A stretch of 64,000 bases of DNA from JAIBBD01 sp041390685 (GCA_041390685.1 JAWKPL010000001.1:1-64000), one strand, 5' to 3'; shown: positions 1 through 10,131, counted from the first letter of the stretch. Numbers and translations: made by a program. Notes: generated by a model not told the origin, from the letters alone.

Positions 1-25
1 ATGCGGGGTGACTCCCAGCAACTCA

Positions 26-547
26 TTATGCATGCTGGGATCTGCCGGGCTCGAGTGGATTTCGGATCCCGCTGCGAAGACGTGAACCCGAATGAGCGTC
101 AGCGGGTGTAGGGTACTGACCGCCCTCGATCGCCGCATCAGCGGCGGCGAGCTCTTCAAAGTTCCACGACGCGAGCTGCTTGCGGAATGCGCGTTCAGCT
201 GCCGTCCACGGCACATGGACCGGGCACACCCGGTCCCAGTCGCACGGGCCGCCTCGCAGAACGCAGACCTCGGCGCGGAACGGCCCCTCGATCGCCTCAA
301 CGACCTCAAGCAGCGTGATCTCGTCCGGCGGCCGCGCCAGCTCGTACCCGCCCTCGGGGCCGGCCGTCGCCAGCAGGAACCCGCGTTGGACGAGGCTGCC
401 GAGGATCTGCGGGAGGTAGCGCGGAGGTACGTCGGTGACGGTCGAGACTTCACGCGCCTTCCTTCGGCCGCGCCCATGGTGCCGCGCGAGTTCGAGAACG
501 GCGCGGACCGCGTAGTCCCCTCGGCGCGTCAGGCCGGACTCCATCAC
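26..547 (-). CDS. Rrf2-family transcriptional regulator, probably Fe-S
   Basis: A 173-residue regulator. The N-terminal winged helix (start SGLTRRGDYAVRAVLELARH, then VPPRYLPQILGSLVQRGFL and GPEGGYELARPP) is typical of Rrf2 proteins such as IscR and NsrR. Three cysteines, C95, C102 and C108, sit where IscR and NsrR bind a [2Fe-2S] or [4Fe-4S] cluster, although the first spacing is six residues rather than the usual four or five. The start overlaps the end of the MobB-FmdE gene by 4 nt, so it is the last gene of the NXR operon. I infer that it senses redox state, NO or iron and controls this operon. The tail after about residue 145 is low in structure and not conserved in the family. Confidence 0.85.
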   Translation of the reverse strand: MMESGLTRRGDYAVRAVLELARHHGRGRRKAREVSTVTDVPPRYLPQILGSLVQRGFLLATAGPEGGYELARPPDEITLLEVVEAIEGPFRAEVCVLRGGPCDWDRVCPVHVPWTAAERAFRKQLASWNFEELAAADAAIEGGQYPTPADAHSGSRLRSGIRNPLEPGRSQHA

Positions 548-1512
548 GCCCTCCCGATGGTAATCCGATCGCGCCCGGCGACGACTGCTCCGGCCCCTCC
601 GCTGGCACTCTCACTGAGCGCCGAGACGAGATCGACGCGGAGCAAGCGGTCGTCCGGCATCAGGCGATATGCAATGTCCTGCTGGTGGCGTCGAGAGACG
701 GAGGCCGGCGCCCACCGGGGCGCCTCGTCACGCGCCGCGTCCGCCGCGGCGACGCGCACCGCTCGCTGCGAGATGCGGTCGGTGAAGACGGCCGCCATCC
801 TGCCACGCTCGTCGATGTGCAGCCGGCCGCTGCCTACGGTGAGGCCGATCGTCGACGCGATCGCGTCAGCCGCACATCGAGCGGTCTCCACGACCACATC
901 GAGCCGGTCTCGGTCCACCGGGCGCTCGAGGTTCAGCGCCGAGAGCCCGGCCAGGGCCATGCGCACACCGAGTGTGATCCCGGCGCAGCGATGCCCGTGT
1001 GCACCCGCCGCTCGACGAATGAGCGCCTGCAACGACGGCGGCCCGTCAGCCGAGAGCTGGAACTCCTGGATGAGGGCGCTCGCGAGTGTGGGGACCTCGT
1101 CGGCGGCGATGCTCAACAACGCCCGGCCGTCCATCGATACGAGGTGCGCCTGCATCGGCATACCAGGCTCAAGGTAGATCGAAGCGCCCAGCGCATCGTC
1201 CCTGAAGCCCTCGACGACGACGATGTCGACGCGACTCTGGAGCGGCTCGATCGCGCCTTCAAGGGTCTCCGGTTTGGACCGGGTGAGCCAGCCGTCAGCA
1301 CCACCGAACAGCACCACGGCCGCCCCGGCGCGGGCGAAGCGGTCGCTGTCGGAGCCAGCGCGATCAGGCGTAATCCCGTGATGCGAGTGTTTGAGTGCTG
1401 CGACAACGTACCCTCGCCCCGCGAGCTCCTCGATCAGGCGGCTCGCGAGCAGCGTCTTGCCGACGTTCCGGCCAGGCGCCGTGATCCGAACAATCGGCAA
1501 TGACGGGGGCAC
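544..1512 (-). CDS. MobB-FmdE fusion protein for molybdenum cofactor supply
   Basis: The N-terminal half is a MobB-type GTPase of molybdopterin guanine dinucleotide synthesis: P-loop APGRNVGKT at residues 12-20, then LKHSHHG and VVVEGFRD motifs. The C-terminal half, from AGAHGHRCAGITLGVRMAL, resembles FmdE (formylmethanofuran dehydrogenase subunit E), a small metal-binding domain found beside molybdoenzyme genes. I chose the GTG at 1512, 4 nt after the nxrC stop; an ATG at 1587 would overlap nxrC by 71 nt and add a low-complexity leader. Its place in the NXR operon suggests a dedicated role in loading bis-MGD into NxrA. The fusion itself is unusual. Confidence 0.8.
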   Translation of the reverse strand: MPPSLPIVRITAPGRNVGKTLLASRLIEELAGRGYVVAALKHSHHGITPDRAGSDSDRFARAGAAVVLFGGADGWLTRSKPETLEGAIEPLQSRVDIVVVEGFRDDALGASIYLEPGMPMQAHLVSMDGRALLSIAADEVPTLASALIQEFQLSADGPPSLQALIRRAAGAHGHRCAGITLGVRMALAGLSALNLERPVDRDRLDVVVETARCAADAIASTIGLTVGSGRLHIDERGRMAAVFTDRISQRAVRVAAADAARDEAPRWAPASVSRRHQQDIAYRLMPDDRLLRVDLVSALSESASGGAGAVVAGRDRITIGRA

Positions 1513-1516
1513 GACG

Positions 1517-2515
1517 CTAGACCGCCCCTCTTCGTTGCCGCTGGCCGATGAAGACCACGACGGCTGCGGCACCCAGTGCCAGGGCAATCACCGCCACGAT
1601 CAGGATCTGGGCGCCGCCGAATCCGCTGACGGTGGCGCCCGTTCCGATCCCCAGCTCAATCCATGGGGCGATGGACTTGACGCCGTCGCGATCGCCGGCG
1701 CCGCCGTTCCAGACGGCAAAGGCGATGTTCGTGGTCGAGCCAACATCGAAACCCGCCTCGCTCGCCTCGGCGGCCTTGAGGGGGCGGACAAAGAGCGCGC
1801 GCCAGTGGCCGTCGCGCCACTCACCACTCCCGGACACATCTTGCAAGTCCGCGTGCGTGAGCGTCCCGAAGCTCTCGGCGATCAGGTTCTCGATCGGGGA
1901 AGCGTGATCCTGCTGCGCCAGTGGGTTGCCGACGTATGTCGCCGGCCGATAGATCGGGTCATCTGCGTTCGGATAGAAGTCGACGACCGTGTTCGGGTAG
2001 CGGGTTCGCGAGGTGGCGAACCCACCGGCGATGTCGCTCTCCCAGACAGCCTTCCACTGCCAGATGTTCACAGGCGAGCCTGCTGCACCCATCGTGAACG
2101 GAGGGAGCACGGACGCGGCCACCGCGGGGAACATCACCGCGGCTGCATCGGAAAACTCGATGACCCCATTGACCGCGTCGTCAGGCTTGTCGTCGGCCCA
2201 CTCGAGCAGCAGGTACAACTGCTGAGCGTCATACAGGGCGCGCACGGTCACTGCCTGCACCGTGCCGCCGCCGAACGGGGGCGTGATGTTCTGCGCCGAC
2301 AGCGGCACTTGCTGCGAGGGCGCGCGGTCCCAAGCGGGACTCCAGGGGGCGTCCGGTGAAATCGCGGCACGCGTGGAGCGGGCGTCGAGGCGCGGCACCT
2401 GCGATCGTACCGGGACGACGTTCACTGCTCCCACCGCCGCGGCGATCAATAGCGCGAGGACGACGGAGCGCGCGCCCGCGAGACGGGGGAGGCTACGAGT
2501 GGGCGGCGAGGACAC
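1517..2515 (-). CDS. nxrC: NXR gamma subunit, heme-b-binding (EB_dh family)
   Basis: A 332-residue protein of the ethylbenzene dehydrogenase gamma / cytochrome c-552-like family (EB_dh), the b-heme subunit of periplasmic type II DMSO reductases. It has an N-terminal hydrophobic signal segment (about residues 15-37) ending near VVPVRSQ, a beta-rich body with the family features TVRALYDAQQLYLLLEWADD and NIWQWKA, and a C-terminal membrane helix (about residues 302-325) followed by RQRRR-like positive charges. It should take electrons from NxrB and face the periplasm, membrane-anchored at the C-terminus. The start overlaps the chaperone gene by 23 nt. Heme ligands (Met/Lys in relatives) cannot be assigned by eye. 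Confidence 0.75.
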   Translation of the reverse strand: MSSPPTRSLPRLAGARSVVLALLIAAAVGAVNVVPVRSQVPRLDARSTRAAISPDAPWSPAWDRAPSQQVPLSAQNITPPFGGGTVQAVTVRALYDAQQLYLLLEWADDKPDDAVNGVIEFSDAAAVMFPAVAASVLPPFTMGAAGSPVNIWQWKAVWESDIAGGFATSRTRYPNTVVDFYPNADDPIYRPATYVGNPLAQQDHASPIENLIAESFGTLTHADLQDVSGSGEWRDGHWRALFVRPLKAAEASEAGFDVGSTTNIAFAVWNGGAGDRDGVKSIAPWIELGIGTGATVSGFGGAQILIVAVIALALGAAAVVVFIGQRQRRGAV

Positions 2516-3281
2516 GTTCAGCCTCCTCTCGACTCTCGAACAGTGGAAGATTTGCAGCCTCGGCGCTGGGGAGCTCGGCCATCGGGCAGCTCAGATCGCC
2601 GGGCTCATCGGCAATCAGCACGGGCTCGTCGCGGTAGCGTCGAACGGTGCCGAGGCGCAGGAAGCGTTCCTCCCATGAGCTGAAGGCGACGAGCAGATCG
2701 CCAGCGGCACCGTACGCCGAGGTCGCGCCGGTCAGGGCCGTGCGCCGCCCGATCACCGGCGCCCAGCGCGCAAGGTGGTCGCGGAGGAAGGAGCGCTGCG
2801 CATCGCGGCAGATTCGGACGTGCTCCGCCTCCCCGCGCTCCCGCGCGTGAGCTTCCTTGAGCGCGAGCAGGAACATGAACTCGAGCTCGAGCGCGAGGTG
2901 GTCATGGCGCTCGCCGGCGGGGTCGAGGCCGAACGCCCGGTAGAAGCCGGCGATGTCGGCGAGCTGCGCGTTCTGCTCGAAGATCTGTCGCGCGCTGAAC
3001 GCCGTCTCCCAGAGCGGGCACTCGTCCGAGTAGGTGATTGAGAACGTCGACTGGAACACGTGCTCGAGCTCGGGCGGCAGCCAGTCGGTGAGCGCGGCGG
3101 CGAGGGCTGCAACCCCGTGTCGAATGTCGCCGTCCAGCAGATCGGCCGCGGCGATGGCGTGGGGCAGTAGCGCCGTTCGCTGCTCGTTGACGTCGCTCGT
3201 CGGGTACGAGAACACGAGCGCGAGCAACCGGTAGAGGTTCGCGCGCGCGAGGCTCCGTTCCTCTGCAGAACATCTGATCAC
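2493..3281 (-). CDS. TorD/NarJ-like molybdoenzyme chaperone
   Basis: A 262-residue, mostly helical protein of the TorD/DmsD/NarJ family, which binds the Tat signal of the catalytic subunit and holds it for cofactor insertion. Visible family features are the N-terminal ARANLYRLLALVFSYP helix, a YSDECPLWET loop, the conserved H-LALELEFM helix near residues 128-140, and the later helix LARWAPVIG. It lies 36 nt downstream of nxrB and overlaps nxrC. Its expected client is the Tat-exported NxrA encoded three genes upstream. Confidence 0.85.
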   Translation of the reverse strand: MIRCSAEERSLARANLYRLLALVFSYPTSDVNEQRTALLPHAIAAADLLDGDIRHGVAALAAALTDWLPPELEHVFQSTFSITYSDECPLWETAFSARQIFEQNAQLADIAGFYRAFGLDPAGERHDHLALELEFMFLLALKEAHARERGEAEHVRICRDAQRSFLRDHLARWAPVIGRRTALTGATSAYGAAGDLLVAFSSWEERFLRLGTVRRYRDEPVLIADEPGDLSCPMAELPSAEAANLPLFESREEAERVLAAHS

Positions 3282-3317
3282 CGGAATCCCTCCTCTCGCC
3301 GTTCCTCTCCAGAACGG

Positions 3318-4559
<1,242 letters not shown>

Positions 4560-4560
4560 C

Positions 4561-4881
4561 TCAGGACTCCTCTCCGGCGGGACCCATCACGTCGTCGACG
4601 AGCGATTCGACGTAGTCCGCACCGCGCTCGAGGTAGACGCCGTGCGGCGCCGCGAAGGTCGGCGTCGTGAAGATGCTCAGTACGCGCCGCCGACTCCAGC
4701 CGAGGAGCGCGAACTCCTCCACGATCGCCCGCGCCATGGCTGCCATGCCGTCGTGGCCGGGCGTGACGAGCCGGACCACGGTCGGCTCGTAGGGATCGGT
4801 CGGCTCTGCGGCCTTCTCGCGCCCCGACTGGGCGAGTAATGGCTGTCCAGCGCTCTGGTCCCGGCTGTGCAAATCGCTCAT
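4561..4881 (-). CDS. Small NXR-operon protein of unknown function
   Basis: A 106-residue soluble protein lodged between nxrA (4-nt ATGA overlap) and nxrB (1-nt gap), so strictly co-translated with both. The first 35 residues are polar and probably disordered. The rest is a compact helical block, with MARAIVEEFALLGWSRRRVL and a VYLERGADYVESLVDDV tail. It has no cysteines, signal peptide or membrane segment. I recognise similar short proteins beside other type II DMSO-reductase genes but know no function. Candidates are an assembly factor or a small structural subunit. Confidence 0.75.
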   Translation of the reverse strand: MSDLHSRDQSAGQPLLAQSGREKAAEPTDPYEPTVVRLVTPGHDGMAAMARAIVEEFALLGWSRRRVLSIFTTPTFAAPHGVYLERGADYVESLVDDVMGPAGEES

Positions 4882-7800
4882 GAGACGAAACCGCCCCCCA
4901 GGTACTTGAGCATCCGTGCGTCCTCGCCCCCCGGCGCGTTGCCGCTCTGGCCGGGCGCCCAGGGGCTCTGCCGATCGACCCCGCCGGCCTCTGAGCGCGT
5001 CACGCGGATGAGCGCCTCTTTCGGCACGGTGTTGATCGCGTGGTTGTCGACGTCGAAGCCGAAGATGAAGCCCATGCCCGCAGCGCGCTTGTGAAACAGC
5101 GTGTCCGTCTGATGCATGGGCGGCGCCCAGCCACGGGTGATGCTCTGCTGGCTGCCGTAGCGGAAGGTCGCCTGATAACCCGTGGTCTCCGAGAGCGCAC
5201 GGCCATCCGGCCGCGTCTCGTGGGCGCGTACGGTGCGCGGCGTCGACATGAAGCCGATGTGCTTCAGCATCGTCACGCCGTACGGATACGAGGGGTTGTA
5301 GCTGACGCGCACCTGCAGCCGGGCCACCTCGTAGAAGCCGTCGCCCTCGTGTGCGCCGCGGTACGGTCGATCGGCCGGGTTCGCGTCGACCCAGACGAGG
5401 TCGCCGTCGTCGATGCCGAGATCCTTGGCGGCCTGAGGGTTCATGTGCAGCTGTGAGTCGTTGAGCAGCGGCAGTCGCGTGTCACGACGGTGGGGATCCC
5501 CGAAGTTGGCCGACCAGATCGAGTGCCAGTCCACGACCGACCAGGACGAATGCACGCTATGGCGGCTCTTCGGCGTGAGGCACACGAACTGGAAGCCCTG
5601 CTCCCAGAGCGGGTTGGTCGTCTGCTTCGCCTCGGCCCACGACATGGCGACATTCCGGACTGTGCGCAGGTCGGCATCGAGCTCGTCCGCGGCGATCCCA
5701 TAGCTCTGCGGTCGAATGAAGCGGCTCGTCGAAACGATCACGTTGGGCATGTATTGCGTGGCTTCCACCGCCTCGCGATGGACGATCATGTTCTCGCCGT
5801 ATTCGATCGCCTCGGGAATGTCGACGTAGGCGTGCAGCCGTCCGGTGTCCGTGTAGAACGGCAGGCTGTCCTTGATCTGCTCCCAGAAGGGGATCCGCGG
5901 ATACGTGCGGTACATCATCAGTGCGGTGCCGGGCACGCCGTACTTGCCGGCGAGAATGTCGGCGGTCGTGTAGCCGGCCGTCGTGAACGAGGCGTCCAGC
6001 ACGCGGTCGAGGTAGACTTCCGGCCGGCCCTCGGTTGCGAACTTGAAGTGGTCGGCGAAGCGTTGTTCGCCGGTGCGCGCGCTCAGGGCACGCGCGACCC
6101 CCGCAAAGACGGCGAGATCGTCGCGCGTGTCATGGAGCGGCTTGATACCCCCCTTCCAGATCTGGAGGAAGGGGTTCGAGCAGGAGCCGCCCATCTCGGG
6201 CGCTTCCATCTCGAGCCAGGAGTTCGCGGGCAGCACGACGTCGGCAAACTCGGCGGAGCCCGTCCACTCAATCTGCTGGTCGACGATCATGTCGACCTTC
6301 GGGTTGACGTTGCGAACGAGTTCGTAGGCCCACTTTGCCTGATTGATCAGGTTCGCGTTGTTGTACCAGATGAGCTTGGTCGGGGTCGGCATGTGTGTGT
6401 GGCCGGTGAAGACGCGCCGACCCTTCGGCGTATCGACGATCAACGGCCGGTCGCCGTAGCCCCAGTAGCTGACGTCTTCACCCTCGATCGTGTGTCGCAG
6501 TACGTTCGGGGTGAACGTGTAGCGGTCGGTCTCGTCGAGCAGCGGGTTGAACGGGTCCTCGTTCACGTAGCCGCCCACGCCCGGGCCGTGCCACGGCGCG
6601 GCGTGGAAGATCCCGCCTTTGTAGTTCCCAGCCCATGTGCTGACGCCGGCCCCCGATTCGCCGATGCTGCCCGTGAGCATGGCCAGCAGGTAGGTCGCGC
6701 GGTTGTGGAGCGTCGCGTGGAACCAGTGGTTCACGCCCTCGCCAATGTGGATGCCCATCGGGCGAATAGTCGCGACGTCCTCAATGAACTGCTCAACGAG
6801 GTTGCGTGGGGCACCGGTGATGTCCAGGACCGTGTCGAGGTCGTAGTCCGCCAGGTGCTCGCGATACATCGCGAAGACCGTCATGACCTCGACGCTGCTG
6901 CCGTCCGCGAGCGTGAGCCTTCCGCTGAACTCGAGCTGCGGGTCGATGCCGCGCTCGGCGAGCCGGTCGCCGACGTCCTCGCGTGTGATCGCGCGCGGGC
7001 TCCCGTCGGCTCCGACGACGACGCGATCGCCGATCTGCTCGTATTGCGCGGGCGTGAGCGCGTGCACCGTGAAGCTGGGAGCGTCCGCTGAGAGCCGATT
7101 GCGGTAGGCGGGGAAGAGCTCGTCGGCGCGCAAGCGCTGCAGCGTATCGAGGCGGACCAGCAGCGGCATGTCGGTGAAGCGCTTGAGGAAGGCCGCGTCG
7201 TAGCGCTCGTCGTCGATCAGCGCGCGGGCCACGCCCAGGAGCAGCGCCGTGTCGGAGAGCCCCGCCCGCACCGGAATCCAGTAGTCCGACTTGGTGGCCG
7301 GTGGGCTGTACTCGGGCACGATCGTGACGATCTTGCCGGCGCGCTCCATCACCTCGTGGAAGAAGTGGCTCTCCGGCATTTTGTTCTCGACGAGGTTCTT
7401 GCCGATCATCACGAGCAAACGACTGTTGCGCAGGTCGTTGAAGTCCGTCTCGCTCGTCTGGAGACCGTGCACGAAAGGGAAGCCCGGCGCTTGGTCGCCG
7501 CGCCACGTGTACTCGGACCAGTCACGGGCGCCCCGCGCCTCTTCAGGTTCAACGCCGCGCACGTACGCATCGAGCAGCGACAGCGCGTTCGCGAAGCGGA
7601 ATAGCCCGAACTTACCGGCCACACCATGCACGGGCAGCGCGCTGCCGAGCTTCATTGTGCGGACGCCCGATTCGTCCCAGTGCTCGAGCATCTCCTCGGG
7701 GTAGCCGTCAGCCTCCAGCAGACGCCGGCGCCCATCGGCGCCGCTGTAGGCGCGTGCGACCGCCTCGAGCCCGCGGGCGACATAGTCGCTGATCTCGTCC

Positions 7801-8321
7801 CAGCTCAGCCGCACGAAGTCGTCGTCGCCTCGAGCGTCGAACTTGTACTTCGTGCGGAGGGTGGGATCGTCGGAGAGGGAGGGGAAGCCCTCGTCCGCCC
7901 ACGCCTTCCAACCGGCGCGGAGCATCGGGTACTTGGCACGGTACGGGCCGTAGACGCGACGGTGGAGCGTGTAGCCCTTGTGGCATCCACGCGGGTTCCA
8001 GGCCACGCTCGCACGGTTCCCATCGAGGTCGCCGATGTCGCCGGCGTCGTAGTTCACCTCGGCGCGCTGCACGACGCCGTTTCGTGTGAAGGCGCGCAGC
8101 CGGCACATGTGCGTGTCGTTTGGCGCGCAAATGAAGGTGAAGCTGTCGTCGTATGCGTACTGGTCGCGGTAGACCTGTTCCCAGTCGCGGAACGGATAGG
8201 TCTCGAGTGGATTGTCGATCGTCTCAACCAGCTGAAGCTGGCGCAGGAGCGGGTAGGAAGCCGCCCCGAGGGTCGCCACGGCGCCGAGCTTCAGGAAGTC
8301 GCGGCGTGACAGGTTGCTCAT
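4878..8321 (-). CDS. nxrA: NXR alpha subunit, Tat-exported molybdopterin oxidoreductase
   Basis: A 1147-residue catalytic subunit of the type II DMSO reductase family, the length of Nitrospira NxrA. It starts with a Tat signal (SRRDFLK, residues 5-11), so it acts in the periplasm. The cofactor Fe-S site reads C65, D69, C73 and C113, with Asp where NarG has Cys. Around the molybdenum site, HGLQTSETDF (285-294) precedes LLVMIGKNLVENKMPESHFF. Long stretches, such as MNPQAAKDLGIDDGD, RYGSQQSITR, HQTDTLFHK and HAINTVPKE near the C-terminus, agree with the Nitrospira/anammox NXR type. The expected reaction is nitrite oxidation to nitrate, or the reverse; other oxyanions cannot be excluded from sequence alone. 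Confidence 0.85.
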   Translation of the reverse strand: MSNLSRRDFLKLGAVATLGAASYPLLRQLQLVETIDNPLETYPFRDWEQVYRDQYAYDDSFTFICAPNDTHMCRLRAFTRNGVVQRAEVNYDAGDIGDLDGNRASVAWNPRGCHKGYTLHRRVYGPYRAKYPMLRAGWKAWADEGFPSLSDDPTLRTKYKFDARGDDDFVRLSWDEISDYVARGLEAVARAYSGADGRRRLLEADGYPEEMLEHWDESGVRTMKLGSALPVHGVAGKFGLFRFANALSLLDAYVRGVEPEEARGARDWSEYTWRGDQAPGFPFVHGLQTSETDFNDLRNSRLLVMIGKNLVENKMPESHFFHEVMERAGKIVTIVPEYSPPATKSDYWIPVRAGLSDTALLLGVARALIDDERYDAAFLKRFTDMPLLVRLDTLQRLRADELFPAYRNRLSADAPSFTVHALTPAQYEQIGDRVVVGADGSPRAITREDVGDRLAERGIDPQLEFSGRLTLADGSSVEVMTVFAMYREHLADYDLDTVLDITGAPRNLVEQFIEDVATIRPMGIHIGEGVNHWFHATLHNRATYLLAMLTGSIGESGAGVSTWAGNYKGGIFHAAPWHGPGVGGYVNEDPFNPLLDETDRYTFTPNVLRHTIEGEDVSYWGYGDRPLIVDTPKGRRVFTGHTHMPTPTKLIWYNNANLINQAKWAYELVRNVNPKVDMIVDQQIEWTGSAEFADVVLPANSWLEMEAPEMGGSCSNPFLQIWKGGIKPLHDTRDDLAVFAGVARALSARTGEQRFADHFKFATEGRPEVYLDRVLDASFTTAGYTTADILAGKYGVPGTALMMYRTYPRIPFWEQIKDSLPFYTDTGRLHAYVDIPEAIEYGENMIVHREAVEATQYMPNVIVSTSRFIRPQSYGIAADELDADLRTVRNVAMSWAEAKQTTNPLWEQGFQFVCLTPKSRHSVHSSWSVVDWHSIWSANFGDPHRRDTRLPLLNDSQLHMNPQAAKDLGIDDGDLVWVDANPADRPYRGAHEGDGFYEVARLQVRVSYNPSYPYGVTMLKHIGFMSTPRTVRAHETRPDGRALSETTGYQATFRYGSQQSITRGWAPPMHQTDTLFHKRAAGMGFIFGFDVDNHAINTVPKEALIRVTRSEAGGVDRQSPWAPGQSGNAPGGEDARMLKYLGGGFVS

Positions 8322-9349
8322 GACGGGCCTCCAACTCTGGCAATCAGCCCGCGGTCATCAGGCATCTCAACAGCAGTCCCCGACGGCCGCTGAGCGGCCG
8401 TACGGCGACGATCCCAGCCTCGGCGCTCGCGACCAGAGGGTGTCCGCGATGCGAGTGGAGTCGCTTCCGCGACCGGCGGCGTGGCCAGCAGGACGAGCGC
8501 GAGCACAGCGGTCAGGTTGTGATGAACGACCCCCGGCTGCAGCGCAGCGGCCGCGAACAGCGCCAGGCCTGCAGCAAGTGGGCGAGTCGCCGGCGCGTGT
8601 AACCATTCGATCGCGACGAGGCCCGCGCACGCAGCAGAGACGATGTAGATGAAGGGCGGCAACGAGAGCGTGACCCCGACAGCCCAGCTCGAGATGATCG
8701 CCGTATAGTCGGGACGCCGCGCAAGCAGCGAGGCCACGAGCAGACCGGTAACTGCCCCACCGATCCACGCCGCACGTGTCGGCGAGTGTCCGCGGACCAG
8801 AGCCACGGCAAACATCACTGGAGCGAAGACGAAGGCGAGCTCGCCGACACTGGCTGACACCATGGTGCCGGTGTTGGCAGCGCTGCCGGCCACGGCCGCA
8901 GCATCCTTCACCAGTAACGGCCACTGGCCGCCAAGAACGGCCAGCGCGGCCGCCGCATGCGCAGCGCTGAAGAGCGGCGGTAGCCGCGTCCATGCGGCCG
9001 CGATCACCATGCCGATGGCGCTGACGAGGGCTGCCCTGGCGACCAACGACGCCCAGCCACCAGACGCCAGTGTCTCAACGGTGACCCCACCAAACGCCGC
9101 GACGAGGGCAACTGCAACCGCTGGCTCGGACCGTGCGAGGCGGCGCGTAAGCAAGGCGGCAGACGCGAGGACCAGTATCGCCGTCGCCCTAAACGAGCGC
9201 TCCGCCACTGCTGCGAGCATCGGCCCCACATTTGCGAGCCCCGCTCCGGGGATATGCGAGAGGACCGGGACCGCAACGCGGAACAGCACCAACTCGGCCG
9301 CCGCCGCAACGCCTGCCGCGAGCACCAGCGACCTCTCGGCGGTCCTCAC
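8318..9349 (-). CDS. Polytopic membrane protein at the head of the NXR operon
   Basis: A 343-residue, Ala/Val/Leu-rich protein with about eight to ten predicted membrane helices and a polar, arginine-rich C-terminal tail of about 50 residues. The GTG start is at 9349, and the end overlaps the nxrA ATG by 4 nt, so it is the first gene of the operon. I do not recognise the family. It has few conserved-looking His residues (a VHH pair near residue 277), so a heme role like NarI is not evident. Possible jobs are a membrane anchor, quinone contact, or nitrite/nitrate transport; none is shown by the sequence. Confidence 0.65.
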   Translation of the reverse strand: MRTAERSLVLAAGVAAAAELVLFRVAVPVLSHIPGAGLANVGPMLAAVAERSFRATAILVLASAALLTRRLARSEPAVAVALVAAFGGVTVETLASGGWASLVARAALVSAIGMVIAAAWTRLPPLFSAAHAAAALAVLGGQWPLLVKDAAAVAGSAANTGTMVSASVGELAFVFAPVMFAVALVRGHSPTRAAWIGGAVTGLLVASLLARRPDYTAIISSWAVGVTLSLPPFIYIVSAACAGLVAIEWLHAPATRPLAAGLALFAAAALQPGVVHHNLTAVLALVLLATPPVAEATPLASRTPSGRERRGWDRRRTAAQRPSGTAVEMPDDRGLIARVGGPS

Positions 9350-10096
9350 CGTGCCATCCTCGTCCCCCGACGAGTCTTCGGCGCCCGCTCCGAGCGCGAC
9401 ATCCGCTCGAGCGGCCGGGTGTCAGACCATCGATCCAGCCATGGAACGCACGGTCCATGCCCACGCTGGACAAACGATGACGCCGAGCGCTCCATCCGGC
9501 GCAGTGCTGGTCGTTGGCGGCCTGAACCGAGAGGCGTCGAGGCGGTTGACGCGGGCGCGGCAACGGGATGTAACTCTGGCGCTGAGGTTGACCTCACCAT
9601 GAGCGGCCCACGGATCGTTCAGCGACGACCTAATGGTCTGGTTTTACGCGCCCATGCGCGACTCAAGAACATGCCCAAGGTCCCGATGATCGCGGACGAA
9701 CGTCAGGCGAATGCGCCTCCAGCGACGGCTGCAGACCGCGCAAGTCCGCCTGTCGTGGCCCGTCGGCAAGGTTGGGCGCGCGGCGGGCTCGATCGCCGCG
9801 TATCCGCGCCGGGTGGCTGGATGGCGGGCGATGTGGCTAGCACGACCGGTGGTTTCAGGACCCGCACGCGGAGCTCGTTGCAATCGACGTGCGGGCCGAC
9901 GGCGGACGTGCCCTTCGCGTTCAACGTGGGGGTGGGTCTGGGCTGATTGAGTCTCTTCCCTAAACCCTGCCGTACGGCATTTGGAAGAGGCGGGCACGCT
10001 CCAGAGTCGAGAGAGGGAGAGTCAGAGCCCAAGGAAGCGTTACACCCCGGGGAAGTGCTGCAAGCCCAGGATCCACGGTAGATAGCGCCGTGGACG
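9350..10096. other. Intergenic region upstream of the NXR operon, no gene recognised
   Basis: About 750 bases. Open frames exist on both strands but show no recognisable protein, no good ribosome-binding site and no family motif. The NXR operon promoter must lie at its left end, reading leftwards, but I could not pick a convincing -35/-10 pair. It may contain decayed coding sequence. Confidence 0.5.
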
Positions 10097-10110
10097 TGGA
10101 AATCGTCCTC

Positions 10111-10131
10111 GTGTACGGATATAGTACGTAC
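10111..10131 (+). promoter_or_regulatory. Toxin-antitoxin operator and promoter, copy A
   Basis: GTACGGATATAGTACGTAC contains overlapping GTAC palindromes and a TATAGT that could be a -10 box. It is identical at 15718-15736, although the bases around it differ, which argues for function. The antitoxin is the likely repressor. Confidence 0.6.

Noticed and set aside
4878..8321. Annotating the alpha subunit simply as NarG nitrate reductase
   Set aside because: It carries a Tat signal with periplasmic-type partners (EB_dh gamma subunit, TorD-like chaperone), no NarI gene is present, and the sequence pattern agrees better with Nitrospira/anammox NXR.
9350..10096. Integrase gene next to toxin copy A
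   Set aside because: An integrase was expected near an att-like repeat, but none of the frames shows tyrosine- or serine-recombinase motifs.
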